Assembly: GCA_938008435.1 (NCBI GenBank)
Contig: CALLKK010000010.1
Location: 1 to 64,000 of the forward strand
Source: an uncultured Steroidobacter sp.
Lineage (GTDB): Bacteria > Pseudomonadota > Gammaproteobacteria > Steroidobacterales > Steroidobacteraceae
Length of the DNA: 64,000 nt
Reading direction: 5' to 3'
Shown: positions 10,086 through 19,000 of the stretch, one piece after another
How the letters are laid out: every line of letters begins with the position of its first letter
Position numbering within the stretch: position 1 is the first letter of the stretch
The notes under the pieces: generated by a model
Seen by the model: only the letters and a program-made list of their open reading frames with translations
Database searches by the model: none
Told to the model about the DNA's origin: nothing
Program-made: the position numbers and the translations under genes

Positions 10086-11150
10086 TTACGCGAGCTCGAT
10101 GGGCGCGGGGCCCGCGAGCTGCATGAGATCGACGACGGGCTTGGCCAAACCGATTTTCGCCGGCTCGGCCGGGTTGTACCAGAGCCCGCCCGACTCGGCG
10201 ACGCCCGGTTGCGGCTCGAACGCACGCACGATGAGCGGATGCAGCGTCAGGTCGTAATGCGTGAACGCATGCGAATACGGCGGCAGCGCCTGCGACTCCG
10301 CGCGCGCCGTACCGATCCGCGCAAGATAAGCGTGCGCCTCCTCCACCGTCTCGAATTGCGGGAATGTCCACAAGCCGCCCCAGATACCGCGCGGCGGCCG
10401 CTGCTCCAGCCACACGGCGCCGTCTGCGCGCACGACGATCAACGCGTGAGCGGTGCGATGCGGCCGTTGCCGTTTCGGGCGCGGCGTCGGCAAAGCTTCC
10501 TGACGCCCTTCGCGATACGCAACACACGTATCGCGTAGCGGACACGCCATGCAGAGCGGCCGCGAGCGCACGCAAAGCATCGCACCCAAGTCCATGATGG
10601 CCTGCGTGTAGTGCGCAACGCGCTCGGCAGGCGTGCATCGATCGGCAAGCGCCCACAGCTCGGCTTCCACCTGCTTGTCGCCGGGATAGCCTTCCACGCC
10701 GAAATGGCGCGCCAGCACGCGCTTGGCGTTGCCGTCGAGAATCGGATATCGGGCGGATTGCGAGAGCGCCAGGATCGCGCCCGCCGTCGAGCGACCGATG
10801 CCGGGCAATGCCTGCATCGCCTCGAGCGTGCGCGGGAAGTGGCCGTGGTGCTCCGTCACGATGATGCGCGCCGTGCGATGCAGATTGCGGGCGCGCGCGT
10901 AGTAACCGAGCCCGGTCCATAGGTGCAATACCTCGTCGATGGGCGCAGCTGCGAGCGCATGCACGTCTGGAAAGCGCGCCATGAACCGCTCATAGAACGG
11001 AATCACCGTCGCCACTTGCGTCTGCTGCAGCATGATCTCCGAGACCCATACGCGATACGGCGTCGGGTCCTTCTGCCACGGCAAATCCTTACGTCCGGCG
11101 GAATCGAACCAGGCCAAGAGGCGTTGCGCGATGGGAGACGACGAAGACAT
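10086..11150 (-). CDS. mutY: MutY, adenine DNA glycosylase
   Basis: 354 aa from the ATG at 11150. Removes adenine mispaired with 8-oxoguanine in base-excision repair. The HhH-GPD fold has catalytic E38 (VSEIMLQQTQ), the hairpin LPGIGRSTAGAIL, D139 (ILDGNAKRVLARH), and the 4Fe-4S ligands C193, C200, C203 and C209 in the spacing C-x6-C-x2-C-x5-C. The C-terminal third is the NUDIX-like 8-oxoG recognition domain. Frame upstream of 11150 is non-homologous. Pairs with mutM at 52167 in the same repair pathway. Confidence 0.97.
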   Translation of the reverse strand: MSSSSPIAQRLLAWFDSAGRKDLPWQKDPTPYRVWVSEIMLQQTQVATVIPFYERFMARFPDVHALAAAPIDEVLHLWTGLGYYARARNLHRTARIIVTEHHGHFPRTLEAMQALPGIGRSTAGAILALSQSARYPILDGNAKRVLARHFGVEGYPGDKQVEAELWALADRCTPAERVAHYTQAIMDLGAMLCVRSRPLCMACPLRDTCVAYREGRQEALPTPRPKRQRPHRTAHALIVVRADGAVWLEQRPPRGIWGGLWTFPQFETVEEAHAYLARIGTARAESQALPPYSHAFTHYDLTLHPLIVRAFEPQPGVAESGGLWYNPAEPAKIGLAKPVVDLMQLAGPAPIELA

Positions 11151-11184
11151 GCCCGGTAGTGTAGTGGAAGCGTGGCAGCGCCGC

Positions 11185-11754
11185 TCACGGCTGCGCGCGG
11201 GCTTCGACGCTGCGAAACAAAGAAAGCGTGGCGTCTTCGAGCGTACGCAGGAGCCAGCGCCGTCCGCCGACCGACGGCACCCAGAATCCGGGCACGATTC
11301 GTGCGCGGTAGTGGATGCGCGTGCGTGCGTCACCGATCGGCTCGAGCGTCGTCGAGGTCTCGCCGAACCGCACGTCGCTCTGCGCCGGATCGGCGAGCGC
11401 GTTCAAGGTAAGCGGTGCTTCCGTGACGGTTTCGACCCGCCGCACGGTGCGGCAGAACGGTCCTAAACAGACGCGCAGCCGAGTTTCGAGCAGCACGGTG
11501 TCGCTCGACGGCCGCGCGAGAACGCGCGCCGACAAGATGCGTGCATCGAGCGCAGGATAGGCCTCGTAGTCGCGCAGCACTGCCTCGACGGCCTGCGTCG
11601 GCGCATCGAGCGTGACGACGAGCGTGCAGCGATACTGCTTGTCAGCGTACGCGCCCTCGATACGCTCGACTTCGAACGCGTGCGCGCCCGGTGCGAGCGC
11701 CGCCATCAGCGGCGCCACCGCAGCGAGCGCCAGGAGGAGCAGACAACGTGGCAT
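11185..11754 (-). CDS. Secreted START/SRPBCC-fold lipid-binding-like protein
   Basis: 189 aa. A hydrophobic N-terminus ending around AHA-FE (residue 26) is a good Sec signal peptide. The remainder matches the SRPBCC/polyketide-cyclase-like helix-grip fold: LDAPTQAVEAVLRDYEAYPALDARI, then a long hydrophobic core and the C-terminal helix WLLRTLEDATLSLFRSVEARA. Likely a periplasmic protein binding a hydrophobic ligand; specificity is unknown. It sits between the AsmA gene (47 bases upstream) and mutY (34 bases downstream) on the same strand, so co-transcription is possible. Confidence 0.75.
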   Translation of the reverse strand: MPRCLLLLALAAVAPLMAALAPGAHAFEVERIEGAYADKQYRCTLVVTLDAPTQAVEAVLRDYEAYPALDARILSARVLARPSSDTVLLETRLRVCLGPFCRTVRRVETVTEAPLTLNALADPAQSDVRFGETSTTLEPIGDARTRIHYRARIVPGFWVPSVGGRRWLLRTLEDATLSLFRSVEARAQP

Positions 11755-11801
11755 GCGTCAGGCGCCGATGTCGCAACGACATCGTTGCGTGACGCAACGC
11801 C

Positions 11802-13979
11802 TCAGCGGCCGAAGAGATCCTTGAGCTTGTCGCCCAGCTTCTCCTTCACCTTCTCTTCGATCTTCTGCCGCTCTTCCTGCACGCGCTCTTTGACCTTCTC
11901 TTTCACGTAGCCCTGGATGTCGGGGCGGACCTTCGGATCCGTGAGCGCACCGGTGACCGTCACGGGAATCTGCGCATCGACGAGCTCCTGCATCTGCTCG
12001 GCGTCCGCGCCTTCGGGCGGAATCTTGAGCACCGTCGCGATCAAGCGGTAATCGAGCGTCTCATTGGGCAGATCGACGCTGCCCTTGCCCGTCACCTTGA
12101 GATATTGCATCGCGACGTTGAGGTCGTTGTTCGTCAACACGCCGTCTTTCATCGTGCCGGTGCCGGTCAAGGCAGTGAACGGCGTGCGCGCCGGACCCGT
12201 GCGCTCCGGAATCGGCTGCTGACGCAAGACGGCCCGCGCGCGACGGATTTCGTACCAGAGATCCGCGCCTTCGAGCGCACCGTCCGTGACGTTGAAATCG
12301 AGCGTGCCGTTCAGCGTGCGCATGATGTCGTCCGTGGTCCGCCCGACGCCCGTGAGCTTGAGATTGAGGTTGCCCTTGCCCGAGACGCGGTTCGTATCGA
12401 AGAAATCCTTGAAGAGCGGCGCGAAGTCGACGCCGCTCACGTGCTCATCGAGCGAGATGCGTGCGGCTTGTCCCGTCGCATCGATCGAGATGTCGCCGCG
12501 ATACGTGCCGCCGTACATCGACGCTTCCGACGGATGGAACCGCACCTTCCCGTCGCGCGCGTTGATGCCGAGCTTGAGCTTGGAGAAGGTCATGCCGGCG
12601 AAGATCGCCTCGCCGACCGTGAGCTGACCGCGCGCATTGAGTTCGCGCAGCAGGTCCACCGGAATCTCGGTCGGACCTTCCTCGCCCTTGTTGGCCTCGT
12701 CTTCGAGCGGCGGCGAGAGATAACGATCCGCGTCGATGCGATCGATATTGAGATCGAATCGCAGCGCCATCGCGTCGAAATCGGCGATGCCGAACATGCC
12801 CTTGGCCGTCGTCTCGTCGAGCTGCATGACGATGTCGGCCAGCTCGACCGAGGACTTGGTGAGCGCGACATTGCTCGCGAAGCTGAAGCGGCCGAACACC
12901 TTGGGGTCGGCCGTCTCGGGCAACTCGACACCGACCTTCGGCAACCACTCGCGCAAGGACAGCGGCTCGAGCGAGAGCGGTCCGCGCAGCCGCGGCGCAT
13001 CCAGAATCTCCTCGCCCGTCAGCGCGCCGCTGAGGCGTGCACCGGCGACATTCAGCTCGAGCTTGGCGAGCTCCAGGGTCTGGGCGGCCAGATTTGCGTT
13101 GAAGTCCGCCGCGTTGAGCGTCACCGGCACGCCGGCAGCGGGCAGACCCTCGCCTTTCCACGTCGTCGTGACATTCAAGTCCGTCAAGCGATAGAGCTCT
13201 TTGGCGACATCGGCTTCGAGCGCCTGCGCACGCACTGCGACCGGAACGCCTTCCATCGGATAGTCTTGCCCCGTCAGCGTCACGTCGATCTTGGGCTCGG
13301 CCAACCGATGCGCATTGCGATCGAGATCGGCCGTCACTCGCCCACTCAGCTGCACGCGCGCCGCGAGCTCAGGCCCTTGGTCGAAGACGAAATCCGTTTC
13401 GATGTCGAACGGCTTACCCGACTCGAGCCGCCCAGTCTTGAGATTGAAATCGCGAATCGTCTGGCGCGATTTCTCTTGGCGGTTCTCGATGAGAATGGAT
13501 GCATCGCGCACGTCGAGCCCGGCGATCGTCGGCCATTCGCCCGGCGCCGAGTCGGTCGACTCGGCCGTTTCGCTGTCTGCGCCGCCGAGATCCGACCAGT
13601 TGGTGCGCCCCTGTTCGTCCGTGATGAGCCGCACGCGCGCGCCGACGAGACGCACCTCGCCGATCTCGATCCGCCCGCGCAAGAGCGGCCACAACCGTGC
13701 GCCGACGCGTGCTTCCTGAATCGAGACGAAGGGCTCGTCGCCGAACCCGGGCGCATCGCCGAGGCTGGCGGGCCCCAGCTCGAGCGCGATCCACGGGAAC
13801 ACCGACAGCTTGAGATCGCCGGACAGCGTGAGCTCGCGGCCGGTCTGGCGTTCGACCAGCTCTTCGATGTCGTCGCGGAAATCGTTCGGATCGACCAGGA
13901 GCAGCACGAGCAGCAGCCCCACGATCACGAGCGCGATCAGGCCGCCCACGACATATCCCGCAATCTTCAATCCACGCAT
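11802..13979 (-). CDS. AsmA-family outer-membrane/lipid-transport protein
   Basis: 725 aa from the ATG at 13979, preceded by GAGGAT. One N-terminal membrane helix (about 6-30, IAGYVVGGLIALVIVGLLLVLLL) is followed by the AsmA opening VDPNDFRDDIEELVERQTGRELTLSGDLKLSVFPW and a long beta-rich periplasmic region. The second AsmA part ends with DFNVTDGALEGADLWYEIRRAR and a charged coiled tail of EEKVKEKL type. AsmA/YhdP proteins are thought to bridge the periplasm for phospholipid transport. Slightly longer than E. coli AsmA. The 3' end lies 47 bases from the START-like gene. Confidence 0.93.
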   Translation of the reverse strand: MRGLKIAGYVVGGLIALVIVGLLLVLLLVDPNDFRDDIEELVERQTGRELTLSGDLKLSVFPWIALELGPASLGDAPGFGDEPFVSIQEARVGARLWPLLRGRIEIGEVRLVGARVRLITDEQGRTNWSDLGGADSETAESTDSAPGEWPTIAGLDVRDASILIENRQEKSRQTIRDFNLKTGRLESGKPFDIETDFVFDQGPELAARVQLSGRVTADLDRNAHRLAEPKIDVTLTGQDYPMEGVPVAVRAQALEADVAKELYRLTDLNVTTTWKGEGLPAAGVPVTLNAADFNANLAAQTLELAKLELNVAGARLSGALTGEEILDAPRLRGPLSLEPLSLREWLPKVGVELPETADPKVFGRFSFASNVALTKSSVELADIVMQLDETTAKGMFGIADFDAMALRFDLNIDRIDADRYLSPPLEDEANKGEEGPTEIPVDLLRELNARGQLTVGEAIFAGMTFSKLKLGINARDGKVRFHPSEASMYGGTYRGDISIDATGQAARISLDEHVSGVDFAPLFKDFFDTNRVSGKGNLNLKLTGVGRTTDDIMRTLNGTLDFNVTDGALEGADLWYEIRRARAVLRQQPIPERTGPARTPFTALTGTGTMKDGVLTNNDLNVAMQYLKVTGKGSVDLPNETLDYRLIATVLKIPPEGADAEQMQELVDAQIPVTVTGALTDPKVRPDIQGYVKEKVKERVQEERQKIEEKVKEKLGDKLKDLFGR

Positions 13980-14148
13980 CGCTTTATCCTCGAGCAAAAG
14001 TTCACGCCGTCGACCGTGACCTCGTTCACAGTCGAGTTTATCAGGCCGTCTGCCGCAGCCTGCTCGACCGTCCGACGCACTCAGGCAATCCCCGAATCTG
14101 CTGCACAGCCGAACGCCGTCCTTGTCCGTCGAGCGCCTTAATGATGAG

Positions 14149-17100
14149 GTGCGTCCCCCGAGTCAACTTTGGCAGAGCGATCTTGTGACCGCGACTGTGT
14201 TTCTCACGCATGCCCTGAGCGTTGCGCTTGGCGCTCTGCTCGTGTGGTCGTGGCTGCGTCTCACCTCCAACCGAACGGCGCATCGCACCCACCGGCCGTT
14301 CGGCGCAGCCGACTTGGAGCCACGATCCCCCGCCGAAGAGCGCGCCTTGCGTGACCGGCTCGAACTCGCCACCAAGACTGCCGCGATCGGCGTCTGGGAC
14401 ATCGACCTTAGTACCGGCAAGGCCCACACCGACGCGCTCACGCGCCAGTTGCTCGGCATCGAAGGTGAGGTCGACAAACCGTTCACCTTCGTGCATCCGG
14501 AGGACTATCCGCGCGTCAAGGAGACGGTGCAGAAGGCGTTCGAGAACGCCCAGGACGACATCGTCTCCTTGCGCTATCGCATCGTGCGCCCGAACGGCGA
14601 AGTTCGCCACGTGCAGTCGCACCTGCGCGTGCTGCGTGACGAGCAGGCACGCGAGCAGCAATTGCTGGGCGTCACCTGGGACATCACGGCCGAAGTAGAG
14701 CACGCAGAACAGCTCGCGCAACAGGCGACGCACGTGCGCACGTTGCTCGATCGGCTCTCCGTCGCCACCCAGGCGGCCGGCGTCGCGCCGTGGGAATACG
14801 ACCTCGATGCGCGGCAGTTCGTGTGGTTCGAGAATCACGCGAAGATCCTGCCCGACGTGCCGGCGGAACAGTTCGATCGAGTGCTGCGCACGTCGATCGA
14901 ACCGGAGGACTTCGCCAAGCTGCGCGAGGTGCTGCGTACGGCGCTCAGCAGCGGCGCACAGACCTTCTCGCATCGCTTTCGCTTGCGCCTTCCCGACGAC
15001 AGCATCCGCCACATGCACAGCTACGCGCGCATCGTGCGCGATGAGCAGGGCCGGGCGCGCACGTTGCTCGGCGCGACGACCGATGTCACCCATGAAGTCG
15101 AAGCGAACGAACGGCTCATCCGCCAAGCGGAGCACGAGCGCATGCTGCTCGAGCGGCTCAGCATCGCCACCAAGGCCGCTGGGATCAGCAGCTGGGAGAT
15201 CGATCTCGAACGCGATGTGTTCCTCTGGTTCGAGAACCCGAGCAAGGACTTCTTGGAATTCGCCGCGCGGTCCGGCCTGTCTTTGAACGCATTCAGAGAA
15301 CACATCCATCCGGAAGACCGGCACCTGCTCACCCGCGAGCTGCAAGCGGCGCTTGCCGAACAGCGCGATCAGATTTCGCTGCGCCACCGCGTGTATTCAT
15401 CGAACGGTACGCTGCATTACCTGCAGAGCTACGGCCGCCTGCTGCCGGCCGAAGACGGGCGCATCACGCGCATCCTCGGCGTCAGCTGGGACGTCACGGC
15501 AGAGGTCGAAGCGGCCAAACGCTTCGAGCGTGCGGTCAACGGCACGCAGGACGGACTTTGGGAAATCGAAGCCGACGGCACGGCGTGGTGCTCGCCGCGC
15601 GTGGCGCAGCTGCTCGGCTACGCGCCGAGCGCACTGCCGAGCAATACGAATTTCCTGCGCGACTTCTTGCACCCGGACGATGAGCCGGTGGTCGCTGCGG
15701 CGTTCCAATCGCACTTGCAGCACGGCACGCCGTATGACGTCGAGGTGCGTCTGCGCACGCGCAACGGCGATTACCGCTGGTATCGTGCGCGCGCGACCGC
15801 CGAGCTCGACGAGCACGGCCGCTCGCGCCGCCTGTCGGGCTCGATCCAGGATGTCACCGAGGCGCGTGCGGCGCGCGAAGCGCTGCAGCGTGCAACCGAG
15901 GCAGCCGAAGCGGCCAACCGCGCCAAGAGCCAGTTCCTCGCGAACGTCAGCCACGAGATCCGCACGCCGATGAACGGCATCATCGGCATGACGGGCCTGC
16001 TGCTCGAAACTGAGCTCGATCGCACCCAGCGCGATTACGCCGAGACGATTCGGGCGAGCGCCGATTCGCTGCTCACCGTCATCAACGACATCCTCGACTT
16101 CTCCAAGATCGAAGCGGGCAAGCTCGACATCGAAACCGTCGACTTCGATCTGCACGATGCCGTCGAAGACGTCGCCGGCCTGATGGCGCTGCAAGCCGCC
16201 GAGAAGCAGCTCGAGCTCGTCGTCAACGTACACCCGGAAGTGCCGCGGCGCGTGGCCAGCGATCCGCAGCGGCTGCGCCAATGCCTGCTCAACCTGGTGG
16301 GCAACGCAATCAAGTTCACGCACGTCGGCGAAGTCGTCATCGAAGTGCGCACGGTCGCGGAAGAGGATCGCCGCGTGGTCACGCGCTTCGAAGTGCGCGA
16401 TACCGGCATCGGCATCGCGCCCGAGACGCTGAGCACGCTGTTCCGTCCGTTCGTGCAGGCCGATGCGTCGACGACGCGCCATTTCGGCGGCACGGGACTT
16501 GGGCTTTCGATCGTGCGCCGCCTCGTCGAGATGATGGGCGGACAGGTCGGCGCCCAAAGCGAGCCCGGCAAAGGCTCGCGCTTCTGGTTCACGCTGCCGC
16601 TCCAAGTGATCGCCGAGCCGGCGCGCTCGAGCGAACCCGATCTGTCGCGTCTCGGCCGGCGCCTGCTCGTCGTCGACGACAACGAAACGAACCGGCGCGT
16701 GATCGCAGGCCAGCTCATGCATGCGGGCTACGAAGTCTCGCTCGCAAGTCACGGTCTCGAAGCGCTCGCGCTCATGCGCCAGGCGATCGTCGACGGCTAT
16801 CCGTTCGAGGCGGTGCTGGTCGACTATCGCATGCGCGACATGGACGGTGCGACGCTCGGCGAGCGCATCAACTCCGATCCGCAAACGGCACGCTCGCGAC
16901 TCATCATGTTGACCTCGGTCGACGAACATGGCGCGGTCCAACGCTTTGCCGCGCTCGGCTTCGCCGCCTATCTGACCAAGCCGCTGCGCTCGCGCGAGCT
17001 ACTCGAATGCGTGGATCGCGTGCTCGCGTGCGAGGCGAAGGAATGGCATCTGCAAAGCCAGCCGATCGTCACGCGCGGACGCCTCGCCGCAACGGAACGG

Positions 17101-17883
17101 CCGACCGAGGTCCGCGGCCGCGTACTGCTCGTCGAGGACAACGCCGTCAATCAAAAGGTGGTGGTGCGCTTGCTCGAGCGCATGGGCTGCAGCGTGCGCG
17201 TTGCCGACAACGGCGCCGAGGCGGTCAAGGCCTTCGCGGAAAGTCCGTTCGACCTCGTGCTCATGGACCTGCAGATGCCCGTCATGGATGGCCTGACTGC
17301 AACGCGCGAAATTCGTAAGCTCGAAGGCGCCGGCAAACAAACGCCGATCGTCGCCTTGACCGCCAATGCCATGACCGGTCAGCTCGAACGCTGTCTCGAA
17401 GCGGGCATGAACGCCTTCTTGTCCAAGCCGATCGAGCTTGCGCGTCTGCGCGAAACCTTGGAACGCTATGGCGTCGGCGCAAGCCGCGCCGAAGGAGTGG
17501 TCATGGACACCGACGAGAAAACCGTCTCCCCGGTCAACCTTGCTCGCTTCAACATGCTGACGGCCGGCGACGTCGAGTTCGCGCACGAGCTCATGACAAC
17601 GTTCGTCTCGAGCACGGAGCAGGTGCTGGCCGAAATCGACGCCGCCTTCGGCGCCTTCGATCGCACGGCGCTGAGCCGTGCTGCCCACAAGCTCAAGGGC
17701 GCAAGCGCCAATATTCACGCCGAGCACTTGGCATCCCTTGCGCTCACGCTCGAAACCCAGGCCGCTCAGCTCGATCAGCCCCGCCTCAAGGAGCTCATCG
17801 AAGGACTGCGTCAGGAGTTCGGGCGCGTCACGGAGTGTCTGCGGGAACAAATTCCGCCGCTTCCGTCTAAGGTCGCAGGCTGA
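14149..17883 (+). CDS. Hybrid histidine kinase with full phosphorelay: 4 PAS, HisKA, HATPase, 2 REC, HPt
   Basis: About 1244 aa. The start is uncertain: GTG at 14149 is used here, but TTG 14122 and GTG 14185 also remain, and there is no ATG before the membrane helix (ATVFLTHALSVALGALLVWSW). Four PAS domains follow; three share LSxATKAAGxxxWExDL. Then come HisKA (H602), HATPase, two receivers (D892, D1040) and HPt (H1180). The half from the last PAS onward closely parallels the kinase at 5847, down to the linker WHxxSQPIxTRGxLxATE between the receivers. Only the sensory part differs, so this looks like a duplication with input swapping. The PleD-like cyclase follows 120 bases later. Confidence 0.94.
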   Translation: MRPPSQLWQSDLVTATVFLTHALSVALGALLVWSWLRLTSNRTAHRTHRPFGAADLEPRSPAEERALRDRLELATKTAAIGVWDIDLSTGKAHTDALTRQLLGIEGEVDKPFTFVHPEDYPRVKETVQKAFENAQDDIVSLRYRIVRPNGEVRHVQSHLRVLRDEQAREQQLLGVTWDITAEVEHAEQLAQQATHVRTLLDRLSVATQAAGVAPWEYDLDARQFVWFENHAKILPDVPAEQFDRVLRTSIEPEDFAKLREVLRTALSSGAQTFSHRFRLRLPDDSIRHMHSYARIVRDEQGRARTLLGATTDVTHEVEANERLIRQAEHERMLLERLSIATKAAGISSWEIDLERDVFLWFENPSKDFLEFAARSGLSLNAFREHIHPEDRHLLTRELQAALAEQRDQISLRHRVYSSNGTLHYLQSYGRLLPAEDGRITRILGVSWDVTAEVEAAKRFERAVNGTQDGLWEIEADGTAWCSPRVAQLLGYAPSALPSNTNFLRDFLHPDDEPVVAAAFQSHLQHGTPYDVEVRLRTRNGDYRWYRARATAELDEHGRSRRLSGSIQDVTEARAAREALQRATEAAEAANRAKSQFLANVSHEIRTPMNGIIGMTGLLLETELDRTQRDYAETIRASADSLLTVINDILDFSKIEAGKLDIETVDFDLHDAVEDVAGLMALQAAEKQLELVVNVHPEVPRRVASDPQRLRQCLLNLVGNAIKFTHVGEVVIEVRTVAEEDRRVVTRFEVRDTGIGIAPETLSTLFRPFVQADASTTRHFGGTGLGLSIVRRLVEMMGGQVGAQSEPGKGSRFWFTLPLQVIAEPARSSEPDLSRLGRRLLVVDDNETNRRVIAGQLMHAGYEVSLASHGLEALALMRQAIVDGYPFEAVLVDYRMRDMDGATLGERINSDPQTARSRLIMLTSVDEHGAVQRFAALGFAAYLTKPLRSRELLECVDRVLACEAKEWHLQSQPIVTRGRLAATERPTEVRGRVLLVEDNAVNQKVVVRLLERMGCSVRVADNGAEAVKAFAESPFDLVLMDLQMPVMDGLTATREIRKLEGAGKQTPIVALTANAMTGQLERCLEAGMNAFLSKPIELARLRETLERYGVGASRAEGVVMDTDEKTVSPVNLARFNMLTAGDVEFAHELMTTFVSSTEQVLAEIDAAFGAFDRTALSRAAHKLKGASANIHAEHLASLALTLETQAAQLDQPRLKELIEGLRQEFGRVTECLREQIPPLPSKVAG

Positions 17884-18003
17884 CGCCGGCGCGGCGGGCC
17901 GATAGACAACGACGTAGCCGCCGCAGCCCCACAGACGGATTCGTCGAAATGTGTGTGTTGCACACTTTGCGCGGGACGGCGCAACAGTTACGATGGTTAC
18001 CGC

Positions 18004-18948
18004 ATGGCCGAGCTCGCACCCTCTTTGGAATGGCGAATCCTACTCGTCGACGATGAGCCGACGCAGCGCCTCATCATGGCCCGGCTCCTCAAGCGTGCGG
18101 GCTACGACGTCGACACAGCGAGTAATGGCAAGGAAGCGCTGGAGAAGATCGCGGGCGGCGATTTTCAGCTCATGATCACCGATTGGGAGATGCCCGAGAT
18201 GGACGGCATCGCCCTCTGCAGCGCACTGCGCGCCTCCCAGACCAAGGGCTACATCTACACCATCCTGCTCACGGCGCGCGATGCGGTCGAACACGTCGTA
18301 GCGGGCCTGCAGGCCGGCGCGGACGACTACCTCACCAAACCCGTGATCGAGCCGGAGCTGATTGCCCGACTCAACACCGGCAAGCGGATCGTTACGCTCG
18401 AGCGTTCGCTCAGGAAAGCCAACGAAGAGAATCGGCGCCTGTCGATCACCGACCCGCTGACGGGCGTTTACAACCGTCGTTGCCTGATGGAGCAGCTGCC
18501 GCGCGAGCTCGACCGCGGCGGGCGTTACGAGCGCCATCTTTCGGTCATCATGTGCGACGTCGATCACTTCAAGCAGATCAACGACACGCACGGACACCTC
18601 ATCGGCGATGAAGCGCTCAAGTGGTTCGTCACGCGGCTGAACGAAAAGCTGCGTGCGGCGGACTGGGTCGCGCGCTACGGCGGCGAAGAATTCGTGATCG
18701 TGCTGCCCGAAACGTCCGTGGAGAACGCCGCCCGCGTCGCCGAGAACCTGCGTCAGGAGATCAATCGCGTGCCGTTCGTGGCCGACGGCGTGACCTTCCC
18801 CGTGAGCGCGAGCTTCGGTGTCTCCGGTTGGCGCGGACCGGTGCCGATAGGCGTGACGGTCGATGCGCTCATGGCCAAGTGCGACGCCGCTGTCTACGCG
18901 AGCAAGTCTGCGGGCCGCAACCGCGTCACTGTCGAGCCGATGGATTGA
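18004..18948 (+). CDS. PleD-like response regulator diguanylate cyclase (REC-GGDEF)
   Basis: 314 aa from the ATG at 18004. The receiver domain (about 8-125) has phospho-acceptor D60 and the conserved lysine in LTKPV. The GGDEF domain follows (about 150-312), with active-site GGEEF at 226-230 and an intact RxxD inhibitory site (RAAD) exactly five residues before it. It should make cyclic-di-GMP when phosphorylated and be product-inhibited. It lies directly downstream of the four-PAS hybrid kinase on the same strand, making that kinase's HPt the best guess for its phosphodonor. The two REC-EAL proteins of the island would degrade its product. Confidence 0.95.
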   Translation: MAELAPSLEWRILLVDDEPTQRLIMARLLKRAGYDVDTASNGKEALEKIAGGDFQLMITDWEMPEMDGIALCSALRASQTKGYIYTILLTARDAVEHVVAGLQAGADDYLTKPVIEPELIARLNTGKRIVTLERSLRKANEENRRLSITDPLTGVYNRRCLMEQLPRELDRGGRYERHLSVIMCDVDHFKQINDTHGHLIGDEALKWFVTRLNEKLRAADWVARYGGEEFVIVLPETSVENAARVAENLRQEINRVPFVADGVTFPVSASFGVSGWRGPVPIGVTVDALMAKCDAAVYASKSAGRNRVTVEPMD

Positions 18949-18951
18949 TTC

Positions 18952-18991
18952 GCTGGCCATAACGCCAGCGCGCCGCTGACGCGCGGCGCGC
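18952..18991. terminator. Two overlapping strong hairpins between convergent genes
   Basis: GCTGGC-N6-GCCAGC (18952-18969) overlaps by two bases GCGCGCCGC-N6-GCGGCGCGC (18968-18991), a perfect 9-bp stem. They lie between the convergent cyclase and DUF4097 genes. Neither has a T-run, so a bidirectional transcript end or REP-like role is inferred, not proven. Confidence 0.45.
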
Positions 18992-19000
18992 GGCGTTGCT

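Noticed and set aside
12105..14141. 678-codon rightward frame opposite asmA
   Set aside because: Antisense shadow; the AsmA assignment on the other strand is firm.
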